From: Siphonodentalium dalli
Taxonomy: Eukaryota > Mollusca > Scaphopoda > Gadilida > Siphonodentaliidae
Direction: 5' to 3'
DNA length: 64,000 nt
Assembly: GCA_032622095.1 (NCBI GenBank)
Contig: CP136066.1
Coordinates: 225,806,961 to 225,870,960 of the forward strand
The translations under genes were made by a program, and so were the position numbers. Position 1 is the first letter of the stretch, and every line of letters starts with the position of its first letter. Below the pieces are notes generated by a model. That model saw only the letters and a program-made list of their open reading frames with translations, had not been told where the DNA came from and did no database searches. Positions 1 through 10,918 of this stretch are shown here, piece by piece.

Positions 1-1467
1 ACTCAACAAAATATATGCAACACATGAATGAATTTGGTTTTCCAAGTTCGACATGTTAAATTATAATGAAAATTAATTTATACCAAAGTCATAAATTGAT
101 TTTTATTATAATTACCAATCCATTGATATATTAAAGGGCTAATTATAAAAAGGCTTTAGACAGTCTGAAACAGATGCCACCAGATTCCATTTCCAGTACA
201 AAAATTCAGCTGATCACTTGCATGCTACAGGCTATCAAATTTCTATATTATGCCTTTCATACCCTCCCACAAACATACATGTACGTGTATATGGGTTATT
301 TTTGCCAATTGGTCAAATCTTAAATTATACGAAAACCCATTATTTTTGATGGTTTCTACCATAATAATGTTGGTTGCCAAGTAAACAGAAAATAAACGGT
401 GACCATGTAATTTTTTTGTTTACGGTTATCACTTATTTACTGTTTACACAGTCCTGAAATTATTATGATAGAAACAGTTGGTACGCAAACAGTCAAGTGT
501 TTCTCACATAATTTTGTGATTAATTTTTCAAGTGTGCATTCTGGCATAGAACTAAATTCCACAAGATGCTGCAAGATGTGGCAAATTACATGTAAAATTT
601 CCTGAAATCACAAACCTCTGAGGACTATTCTACCATTTAAGTGCTGTCAGTAACCTTAAATTGAGGCATGCATTTTGCCTGCACATGTGAGGGCCACCCC
701 ATTCATGAATCATATCATAAGCAACCAAAATTAATAGTCGAAGATGAAGTAAATTGTCCAAATGACATAATTGGTTGCATCAATGTTGAATGAAGTTTTA
801 AGATAAACATCAATGAAGACACAGTGAGATTTTGAAAATTAAACTTTAATTCAAACATATCCAGCAGGAATAATTGTCATCCTAGCCATTCTTCCACAGC
901 AGTTTATATTCCTGATGTATGTGCACACCTCACCATTGCAACAATTGCAATGAATTAACACTTAATATATAGTTCATCACACCCTTCTTATATTGAACAT
1001 TCCCAAGAATGACAGCTCATCTGTTTTTACACCTGTCATGCAGTAGAAATTTAAAGATCAGCAAACTCCTTTATATTCGCATCTGATGAATATAGCAGCA
1101 CTTGACAGCATAGCATGTTACTAACTTCCCACAGGCTGCACCACACTTGTATATTGTGGTGCAATATTTATGAATGAAAAGTTGACGAATAACATATTGT
1201 ATCTGCACAGATAACACACATGTCTCCTCTGTATGCTGTGCACATTCTGGTACTAAAGTTTCCAATGCCAGTGAACGAACATACTCTGAAAAGAAATGCA
1301 TAAAATACTATGTTTAGGAAAAGTCAGATTTAAAGACATATATTGCAGACTTATTTCATTGAATATTAAAAGCATTGTTAGGACATGGCAAAATATGCCC
1401 ATGGCAATTCCAACAAAAGGCCTTTAACTCTGGTGAAATTGACGTGCTGAACCAAAACACTATCCCC
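1..1467. other. Intergenic, no gene recognised
   Basis: AT-rich sequence with only short open frames, none longer than about 76 codons and none with a recognisable motif. I see no repeat or RNA gene that I can support. Confidence 0.5.
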
Positions 1468-1721
1468 ACCAATAACCTGATGTGCTTTTAAAGACAAATT
1501 AAAGTGATGTGAAACAATCCAGTGAGGTGTTCCCGGACCTGCTGATGGAATAATAAACAATCTTGCCAAAATAATTTATCCAAATAGTCAGAAAACAAAG
1601 ACAATTTGGATAAATTATTTTGGCATGATTGTTTATTATTCCATCAGCAGGTCCGGGAACACCTCACTGGATTGTTTCACATCACTTTAATTTGTCTTTA
1701 AAAGCACATCAGGTTATTGGT
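1468..1721. repeat. Inverted repeat, 118-bp arms
   Basis: Positions 1468-1585 and 1604-1721 are near-perfect reverse complements, separated by an 18-bp spacer. The arms include GTCCGGGAACACCTCACTGG (right arm, + strand). The left arm lies in a 63-codon minus-strand open frame (1378-1569) that is not recognisable as a protein. A third copy lies 400 bp downstream. This could be a foldback duplication of a piece of unique sequence or a small mobile element. Confidence 0.85.
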
Positions 1722-2118
1722 TATTGACCTGTATTTTGTACATTAAAACACACACATTTCAAATTTCATTCAACTCAGTTGAGACTATCTAAAGTTATCA
1801 TCTGACATCTGGAATCCAAAAGCGAACTAACAGACAGACATGCAGCATAATACATCCCCTTTTTTAAACAGGCATATATGGGTGCATATAAACAATCAGT
1901 TAGTATCCAAACACTATCCCCACTGGAATTATGTAGCAAAAACCTGAGATTAAGAACTAAAATTCCAACCATATCCACTGTAGCATTTCAGAGAATACAA
2001 CGGTTGAACCACGCACAAATGTAAACATTTACTACTTTATTCAGGGCACCTTATTGAGTATAAACATTACTGAAATGATTGTCCCACTACTATTATACTA
2101 GTCACTGACTTTAATTGT

Positions 2119-2247
2119 TGTTTTCTGACTATTTGGATAAATTATTTTGGCATGATTGTTTATTATTCCATCAGCAGGTCCGGGAACACCTCACTGGATT
2201 GTTTCACATCACTTTAATTTGTCTTTAAAAGCACATCAGGTTATTGG
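2119..2247 (+). repeat. Third copy of the 118-bp arm
   Basis: This copy matches the right arm at 1604-1721 almost exactly. It also shares about 10 extra bases at its left edge with the outer flank of the left arm (gttttctgact). The shared flank shows that the three copies do not all have the same boundary. Confidence 0.85.
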
Positions 2248-2529
2248 ATATTTACTAGGCCATTTATAAGGCTATCATGGCTATGGTTTATATAGTGTCA
2301 TCAATATTCTGTGAATTAAAGTGCAAAATGCAGTGATTATTCCCCCCCCCCAATTGCCCCTGTTTTTTTAATCTCCAGTTACCCTTCACAGGTATTATTT
2401 TATTTAGTCTTATTCCATACCATGACACTTAGAAGTACACAATCTGCTAGACATTATTTGTTTGGACTCTTTTCCATAGGTAGGGAATTTAGACCTAAAT
2501 TCAACAAACATACAACATAAGGCTTTTTG

Positions 2530-2880
2530 TTAAAGGTGCACAATCTGATCTGATTGTCCCCGGATCATCCAGTTACAACATGAACAACAACGGAAATTTA
2601 CACCGAAAGCCAATAGTCATCCAACATTACTTTTCATAATGTTATCTTCCGAAATTGATTTGCGATGACCTTGCGAGACCTCTCAATATCTTGTATATCT
2701 GCATATTTCTAGAAGTCAGTGGAATCTTTGGTAGGCTGACAAATAATCGAGGTGGATAAAATTAACAGATTTGATAACTCAGAGCTTTGAGGGATAGGAT
2801 CCTCAACTCAAATAAAATATTATTTAAACCCGAAGCTGAAGAAATAGTTATTTAGGGGGCGTCAAATCAGATTATACATC
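2530..2880 (+). mobile_element. Degenerate TTAA-flanked MITE
   Basis: It begins TTAAAGGTGCACAATCTGAT and ends in a diverged copy of the complementary end (gaagctgaagaaatag, then ggggcgtcaaatcagatt). The layout and both ends resemble the intact element at 4261-4550. It is non-coding and heavily mutated. Confidence 0.6.
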
Positions 2881-3053
2881 TTCTAAGTGATGTGTATTTA
2901 TATAAAAACTTACATGTACAGTTGTAAATTGAATACATCAAAGTTCCAACTTTGGTCCAGTGTATGTCTTCCAGTCAATTTACTTCCACAGCAAGACTTC
3001 TAGCTGACAGTCCTCTATAAAATATAACATACAGGTCTTATAAAATGATACCA

Positions 3054-3308
3054 ACAAGCCTTGAAATAGTGTGTCTGTCATTTGCAGAATGAGGTCCCCA
3101 GAGAAAGAATTTAGTTATGGTACCCCACATAGTGGGCTAGCATCACCAAATTCACCCTCTGTGAACCTCCTTCTGCTGAGGTGTAAGCAGCATGAGCTCT
3201 CCAGAGGGTGTATTTGGTGATGCTAGCCCACTGTGCGGGGTACCATCACTAAACTCACCCTCTGGGGACATCATTCTGCAAATGACAGGCACACCATTTC
3301 AAGGCTTG
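3054..3308. mobile_element. Foldback element (double hairpin)
   Basis: The left half starts caagccttgaaatagtgtg and the right half ends with its complement, caccatttcaaggcttg, so the ~255 bp fold into one long hairpin. Each half is also an imperfect palindrome, with gaatttagt...ggtaccccac facing gtgggctagcatcaccaaat. The same core recurs at 19721-20160 with its halves 190 bp apart. It is non-coding and there is no clear target duplication. Confidence 0.8.
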
Positions 3309-4084
3309 GACATGCACTAGTATATGAAATGACATGTACATCTATAGATTTACTTAAAATATCACATATTGTTCTGGATATAAATCTTTTCCATGTACTG
3401 GCCACGACATATAGGATTGCAAACAAAGAAAACATTATTGCAGGCATGTCATACATGTAGCATGGTTTGATGACAGGTGAAATACCAATCATGGGTGGGG
3501 GTGTTAGTAATCACATTCTTCATGACTTCGGGGCGGGCGGCCTTCATTTAGGTTATAGTTTAGAAATAACATTTATCAAATTATGATAATTTCCTCAAGA
3601 AGATACTATTATATAGTATAGCATAATTATTATATGAATGTGATATTATTCACAAAACACGCTTTGTGTCAGAGAAAATGCAAGTCGAGCAAAAAGAGCA
3701 GTGAATTGTTTATAAGCAGAGTCACGATAATGCATCATTTCCTTATATTTGGATTTGTGTTTGGTGCATCTACAACTTACAACTCACAATACTATCATAG
3801 TAAATTCCTTATTTGGTCTGTATTACCATATTTTAGTTAAGAGAGAATCCTAACTGGATAAGGGGGTGAGCTCGGAAAATAATTCAGGCACGTATGCTGA
3901 TTTTTACTTTTCGACCCTAGTTGGGACTCACTCATCCCCACATCCAAATTGTTTTTCTGTTTTCGGCAGTTTTTTCGACCATATTTGGACACCCAACCCC
4001 CATTTTATCACTAAAACAGAGATTTGCGAGGGTGGGGGGGGGAATTCACTGTAAACAGCTGTATATGAATTTCTGTGCATTCAT
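3309..4084. other. Intergenic, no gene recognised
   Basis: Short open frames only. A G-rich run at 4031-4041 is low complexity. Confidence 0.45.
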
Positions 4085-4190
4085 GAATGTTAACATAACA
4101 TGTAAATAGGAATGTGTCATTTTGGGGTCATTTGGCTAAAAAAAACATGGCTGCCAGTGGCCATCTTGGATTTCAAAATTTGCAACAAAA
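4085..4190 (+). repeat. Single copy of the 'catggcYgcc' dispersed module
   Basis: This contains gtcattttggggtcattt, then aacatggctgccagtggcc and atcttggattt. The same run is repeated in tandem at 54.5-55.8 kb and is seen again at 62.3-62.5 kb. It is non-coding. Confidence 0.75.
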
Positions 4191-4260
4191 TACAACACGA
4201 TAACTGCCTGCAGCCAGTTTAGCAGTTAGAATTACATTATTTCTCTTATTCTAAGGTGTT

Positions 4261-4550
4261 TTAAAGGTACTCAATCCGATCAGACGCTCCTAAATTACTA
4301 TTTCTTTGGCTTCGGGGTTAAAATATATTTGAATCGTGTCAAGGAACCTACCTGTCAAAGCTCAGCGTGATCAGATATAGATTTTTCAAGTTAGTTATTT
4401 AAATTCTTTCTGGGCCAGAAACTAGAGTTTAAACAGAAAAAATTGAGTGGTAAATTATTACCGCTCAAGTTTTCTGTTTAAACCAATTAATAACCCTGAA
4501 GCCAAAGAAATAGTAATTTAGGAGCGTCTGATCGGATTGAGTACCTTTAA
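4261..4550. mobile_element. TTAA-flanked MITE, 290 bp
   Basis: The left end TTAAAGGTACTCAATCCGAT is matched by the right end ATCGGATTGAGTACCTTTAA. The terminal inverted repeats run for about 55 bp. An inner hairpin (gtttaaacagaaaa... / ...ttttctgtttaaac, about 4428-4482) sits between them. TTAA at both ends could be the piggyBac-type target duplication or simply the palindromic tip of the repeats. It has no coding capacity. Relatives lie at 2530, 21052 and 25765. Confidence 0.8.
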
Positions 4551-4666
4551 GCCAAACTCATTGCAAAAACATTAAAAAAAACATGCAGGGAAAAAAAATT
4601 GAGTTGCGGAAAAAAAAAATTGGTTCCGTCGACCACACATCCACCCCGGCATATGTGCCCTGAAAA

Positions 4667-4700
4667 CCCCCCCCACCCCCCCCCCCCCCCCCCCCCCCCC
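4667..4700 (+). repeat. Poly-C tract
   Basis: A near-pure C run broken by a single A. It is a low-complexity site prone to length error in assembly. Confidence 0.95.
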
Positions 4701-5162
4701 ACCGCCGACTAGATTGAGAAATATTCAATTCTTTGCAAGAACAATTACATTATTTTTATCTGATGATTTCCCAATCATGAAGTAATGTGGATTAGCTAGA
4801 TTATGAACTGACAGCGGGTTGAGTGGGTCAATTACAATAAAATTTGGTGTGATTTCAATGCGATTATTGATTGCGCCAATAATTTTATCTTCGCCTTCCA
4901 GCGCAACGGAACATTTTCATTGAACGATCCGATAGTTCCGAGTTTCCATTCGGAAGTAATGTAGTTTTCCATTGAAATTAATGTTTGTAAATAAATCACT
5001 GTTTAATTTTTATATATTCATCAAGAATTTGCTTGTGAAAAATCATTGTAAATGTGTTAAATATTGATGAATGCGTAGTTCCCAAATTGCAAACTAGAAT
5101 CAAGCATGATGTGGTCATTTTTCCAAGAATTCTTTGAGTGCCCTGTAGGCCTATGTATTTAG
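4701..5162. other. Intergenic, no gene recognised
   Basis: I see no supported feature in this AT-rich stretch. Confidence 0.4.
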
Positions 5163-5859
5163 GGGCTTGTTACATGAGCGGGACAACTCGGTTAGCCGGG
5201 ACAACCCGGTCTGCCGGTGCCTAGGTCCTCTGTGCTGACTGACTAAAATAATGGTGTGCTGTTACATGAGCCGCGTCAACTCGTCAAACCGAGTTCGCTG
5301 GGACAACTCGGTTAGCTAGCTGGGACAACTCGGTTAGCTAGTTGGGACAACTCGGTTGACGTTGACTACCGAGTTGTCCCAGCTAACCGAGTTGTCTCAG
5401 CTCACATAACAGCATGATTTATTTGTCCCCGCAGACTGTGTTGTCTCGGCTAAGTGTACCTTCAGACGACCACGATACACATTGTAAGTGGAGGGATCGG
5501 GCCCGACGAGATCGTGGATAGTTTGTTCAGACGATTGCGATGTCACGTGCATTATTCTATCGTAGGTTGTTCTAAAGCATGTGATTGACTACCCTACGAC
5601 CATTTCCAGCTACGATTTTTACATACACACGACTGCGATTACGTCGCAAGTGGATGTAACCAAGGATACGCCACGATATCGTATCTAAAATCAAACACTG
5701 TCTGATATTATTTTTTGTTCTACGATTTAGACGTGAGCATGCGCACTCCATCTTCCTGTTACTTCCTACGACGAAAATCCTTCCACTTACGATTGAATCG
5801 TGGTCGTCTGAAGGTTCACTAACCGAGATGTCCCGGCTCATGTAACATATAACAAGCCC
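5163..5859. mobile_element. TIR element 'acaactcggtt', host of a nested element
   Basis: It starts GGGCTTGTTACATGAGC and ends with the near complement GGCTCATGTAACATATAACAAGCCC (split: GGCTCATGTAAC, ATATAACAAGCCC). Inside, the motif gggacaactcggttagc is repeated several times in direct orientation (5170-5355) and then in inverse orientation (5366-5400), so the element folds on itself. A second TIR element occupies 5459-5815. Confidence 0.75.
5459..5815. mobile_element. Nested TIR element (CTTCAGACGACCACGAT)
   Basis: The ends cttcagacgaccacgat and atcgtggtcgtctgaag are exact complements, and gtaagtgga / tccacttac extend the match. The interior has no convincing protein. The 89-codon minus-strand frame at 5572-5841 crosses the element end and looks like chance. 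Its placement inside the acaactcggtt element gives the order of insertion. Confidence 0.75.
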
Positions 5860-6540
5860 ACGCGAGGAAATTCTTAATTTATTTTATAAGTCAACAAGAC
5901 AGGTAACAAAATTGCTATCATGACTTCATTGTGTTAACAGTAGACACTGATAGAACCACATGAATAGTGGTCATTATATCAATGTGAAGACAAATATTTT
6001 GAGAATATATGTCTGCCGAAGGATCATGAGGGAAACTAAAAGCTGCCTCGAGGTAATTTATTTTTTTAGAAAAATTATACGGGTAATCAGTTTGTATGCC
6101 GTAATTTTCTGCCTATATGACCTTACCTGTTTGGGTCCGTGGGCAGCAAGTATACACAAGTGAGGCTCAGTGGTCGTGCAGCATGTGCTAATTTCTTAAT
6201 TTTCAATAATTCGAAGATACGAATACATGCAAATAATTTTTTGATTTGTAATTTGTGCATGATTAAAATAGGTCGTAAATATCGGGTCCATTCATTGAAC
6301 GACGAAAAGTCATGTCCATATAAATAAAACATCATACAACTGTTGTTAGCATTAAGTTTTTATATTTAAAACAATAATTATTCAGTGGGTGCGGGTGGAA
6401 AAAGTAACCCCTTAGCCTTAGTAAGCCCATCAAATTTTTATGTCTATGTTGTGACATAATTATCTTCATTTTGATTATATGATTAATTAATGAAATATTA
6501 TAAAATTCAAACAGGTCTGGGTGATCCATTTGTCAATTTT
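5860..6540. other. Intergenic, no gene recognised
   Basis: Overlapping short frames of 60-70 codons occur on both strands without recognisable motifs. Confidence 0.4.
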
Positions 6541-7960
6541 GTGCTTAAGAATAAATGATAATGATTTGTGCTCATTTGTAAATAATTTGCGCTTAAGTGT
6601 AAATAATTTGTGCTTAAGAGTAAATAATTTGCACTTTTGCGCAAATAATGAATAAATGTGAAAATGCTTTCCTTCTATTACAATTTAGTTAGACCGGTGT
6701 CAGAGAAGGTACTGACAGGAAGAGTTTAGACCAATTGGTCTAGACGTTTCAGACCGATCGGTCAATGACTCAAATAAAGAACATTCGATGGTTCACCAAT
6801 ATGGGATGCGATTTTAACATTTGTACCTTATTTGCGCTTGAGCATAAATATGATCCATAATTTTTTGATTCTAAAGTTTAAGTAATTTGCGCATGGCCTC
6901 CCATACACCTATTCACCTAGACCTGATATATTCCCATGAATCATTATAATTTTCAAACGGAATGACAACTTTTTATCAAATAAACTGCCAAATGTATTTT
7001 TCAACTTTAAGATTTTTGTTTATGAAAATTTTATGTCTTATCTATTGGCAAATTGTCAACATTCAATCTGTTTAGACTGATTGCCCAACACATTTAGACA
7101 GATCGGTCTAAATAAAGATTGATTTGTGGTTCACCCATATTGGTATGGGAGGCCAAATTCATATTTAATAGCTACTTATGCTTAAGGGTTCAAAATAGAT
7201 TTAATATTGAGAGAATCCAATTAGTCATAAAGCACTGAAAATTGAAAAATACACTTAAGCGCACTGCCATTACGCTTAAGCATAACATATTTTTATAGCC
7301 TTATTACCTTACATATAATGATATAATCTAAGCTCGATATTTGTCAAAAGTTACTAGCATCAGGAATTGGCTGCATCCATTTCAGCTTCAGGGGAGTTTT
7401 CACATATGGAATATGAATTACGCTTAAGCGTATTGACATTACGCTTAAGCATAACGACATTACGCTTAAGCGTAATGGCTTTACGGTTAAGTTTAATAGA
7501 TGAAGCTTTGAAAAACATAATGGAAATCTGAATTACGCTCATGTGTAATGTCTTAATGCATTACACTTAAGCGTAATTGGCTATTAAATGTGAATTTGAA
7601 CTCCCATACAATATGGGACATGGTTTTAATATTTACTTCTTATTTGCATAAATATGAAAATTATGATCTTTTCGTGCTTAAGCGTAAATGATTTGCATTT
7701 GAGCAAAATAATTTGCATTTACGCGTAAGTGATTTAAGCTTAAGCGCAAATAAGGAATAAATGTAAAAGTACATGCCATTCCATAAACATGACCTAAAGT
7801 TCTAAACCTGATAAATTACTGTGAACATGACCAATTTGAAACAACATGACAAATTTTTATCAAATTTACTGAGAAATTTATTTTTCAACTTGAAGTCTTT
7901 TTGATGAAAATTTGTTATCTCTTATCCATTGACAAAGGCATAATCTAATTTGTTGAGTTT
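6541..7960. repeat. Cluster of CTTAAG-centred palindromes and a diverged duplication
   Basis: The motif ttgcgcttaag(t/c)gtaaat or its complement recurs many times (6541-6640, 7250-7280, 7415-7480, 7560-7575, 7675-7755). In addition, 6785-7075 and 7600-7960 are diverged direct copies of one ~300-bp segment (shared: atatggga, tttttatcaaat, tatttttcaactt, ttatc(t/c)attg(g/a)caaa). Palindromes such as gaccaattggtc and gaccgatcggtc also occur at 6730-6765. It is non-coding. Confidence 0.65.
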
Positions 7961-8324
7961 GAAATGTTCTGTCACTTCTCTATCGTGTTGGTGCCCATAT
8001 ATGAGCTTTTGTGCTGATACAAAATATGTGTGAAGATTTCGTGTAAAGTTGAAGTCGAAACCGAAAGCATCCTATAATTAAAAGTTTGTAGATACATACA
8101 TGTCAAGATTCCCGAAGATAAGATTGTCCGGCCATCGGGAAACATATCTGTGATCACCCATTGAACCAGTCTAAGTTATTTGCTGTGATTTTAACACTAG
8201 AATGTGTTTCAGTCGCTTCGAAATAAAATGGCGACCTCCAATCTGGCCGTGTGCTCCACGGAAACAGTAACGATAACTCTTGAAGACTATCGGTCAAAAC
8301 CAATATATGGTATTGAACATGTCC

Positions 8325-8386
8325 TCAAAACCAAGGGATTCAGATTTGGTTTTGATCAAAACCAAGGGAATCAGATTTGGTATTGA
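8325..8386 (+). repeat. 31-bp tandem duplication
   Basis: Two adjacent copies of a unit containing tcaaaaccaaggga and tcagatttggt, differing at a few positions. Confidence 0.8.
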
Positions 8387-8667
8387 TCAATACCAATAAA
8401 AACCGAATTTATGTCAGTGAATGCCTGTCGTCGGATTTCTATAAATCTTTTGCATGTTGCAAGATACATCGTTAACCAATCCGTGGATACCAACTATATT
8501 ACGACTGGACGTCAGTAAAATGACGTACTAATTGATATAATCTCGAGGGGTATAAACCCCAAATAACCCCACCAGATATATTTCGGAAGACAGTTTATTA
8601 CGGGAGTTTATCATTGCGCACTACAATACGGGCTGTGTTTAGCTGACTTTTGTGGCTATTCTATAAA

Positions 8668-10918
8668 CCGAAACGCAGCCAAACTTTCGACCAATATATT
8701 TCTTGTTTGGGATTGTATCGATTAATATGACAAGTTCCCGATGTCCGATAGTAATAAATTTCATACACATGAATCGGCCAGAGACTGAAATTGCAACGCC
8801 CAAAAATTGGCCGCGGAACATGTTTATAGTAAACCCACAAAAGTCACCTAAACACAGCCCATATTGTAGTGCGCAATGATAAACTTCCGTAATAAACTGT
8901 CTTCCGAAATATGTAGAGGGTTATTTGGGGTTTATACCCCTCGAGATTATTTCAAATAGTACGTCATGTTCCCGGTCCAATCGTAATAAATTTGGTATCC
9001 ACGGATTGGTAAATGATATATGTTGCAAGCTGCGAAAGGATGCGGTGAAAAATATCTACAGAAATCCGACGACAGACATTCAAAAACAGCCAAACTTTCG
9101 ACCGTATTGTAGTGCGCAATGATAAACTCACGTAATAAACTGTCTTCCGAAATATATGGTGGGGTTATTTGGGGTTTATACCCCTTGAGATTATTTCGAT
9201 TAGTACGTAATGTGCCCGACGTCCAATGGTAATAAATTTGGTATCCGCGGATTGGTAAACGATTTATCTTGAAACTTGCAAAACGTTGCCGCTAAAGTAT
9301 TTATAGAAATCCGACGACAGGCATTCAAACACAGCCAAACTTTCGACCAATAGATTTCTAGTTTGGGACTGTATCGATTAATATGACAAGTTCCCGGTGT
9401 CCGATTGTCATAAATTTCATACTCATGAATCGGCCAGAGACTGCACTTACAATATACCAAAAATTGCAGCTAAAGTATTTATAGCACATCCACAAACGTC
9501 ACCTAAACACAGCCCGTATTGTAGTGCGCAATGATAAACTCCCGTAATAAACTGTCTTCCGAAATATATATGGTGGGGTTATTTGGGGTTTATACCCCTC
9601 GAGATTATTTCAATTAGGACGTCATGTTTCCGACGTGCAATCGTAATAAGTTTGGTATCCACTGATTGGTATAAAATTTAAATTCCAACGCAGGCATTCA
9701 TACACAGCCAAACTCTCCGATGTCCGATCATCATAAATGTCATACCCATGAATCGGTCGGAGACTGAACTTGCAGCATACAAATATTTGCGGCTAAAATG
9801 TTTATAGAATAGCCACAAAAGTCACCTAAACACAGCCCGTATTGTAGTTCGCAATGATAAACTCCCGTAATAAACTGTCTTCCGAAATATATCTGGTGGG
9901 GTTATTTGGGGTTTATACCCCTCGAGAATATTTCAATTAGTACGTCATGTTCCCGACGTCCAATTGTAATAAGTTTTGTATCCACGGATTGGTAAAATAT
10001 TTATCTTGCAACATGCAAAATGATGTCGTTAAATATATGTATAGACATCCGAGGACAGGCAAACAAATACAACCAAACTTTCGACCAATACATTTCTAGT
10101 TTGGATTTCTATAGATATAATACATGTTCCCGATGTCCGATAGTAATAAATTTCATACCCATGAATCGCTCAGAGACTGAGCTTGCAACATGCAAAAATT
10201 GGCCGCTAAACATGTTTATAGAAAACCCACAAAAGTCACCTAAACACACCCATATTGTAGTACGCAATGATAAACTTCCGTAATAAACTGTCTTCCGAAA
10301 TATATCTGGTGGGTTATTTGGGGTTTATACCCCTCGAGAATATTTTAATTAGTACGTCGTGTTCCCGACGGCCAATCGTAATAAATTTGATATTCACGGA
10401 TTGGTAAAAGATATATCTTGGAACATGCAAAAGGATGCCTTACAAATATTTACAGAAATCCGACGACAGGCATTCAAACACAACCAAACTTTCGACCGTA
10501 ATGTAGTGCGCAATGATACACTCCCGTAATAAACTGTCTTCCGAAATATCTAGTGGGGATATTTGAGGTTTATTACCCTCGAGATTATTTTATTTGTACG
10601 TCATTTTACCGACGTCCAATCTTAATAAGTTTTGTATCCGCGGATTGGTAAAATATTTATCTTGCAACATGCCAAATGATGTTTCCAAATATATGTATCG
10701 ACATCCGACGACAGGCATGCAAACGCAGCCAAACTTTCGACCAATACATTTCTTGTTTGGAATTGTATCGATTAATATGACAAGTTCCCGATGTCCGATA
10801 GTAATAAATTTCATACCCATGCATCGGCCAGAGACTGAACTTGCAACGTCCATAAATTGGCCGCGAAACATGTTTATAGAAAACCCACAAAAGTCGCATA
10901 AACACAGCCCGTATTGTA
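8668..10918 (+). repeat. Forward-oriented block of the array
   Basis: Six landmark copies lie in the + orientation. The preceding 250 bp (8416-8667) are in the opposite orientation, and the junction at about 8667 joins two different points of the unit. Confidence 0.8.
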
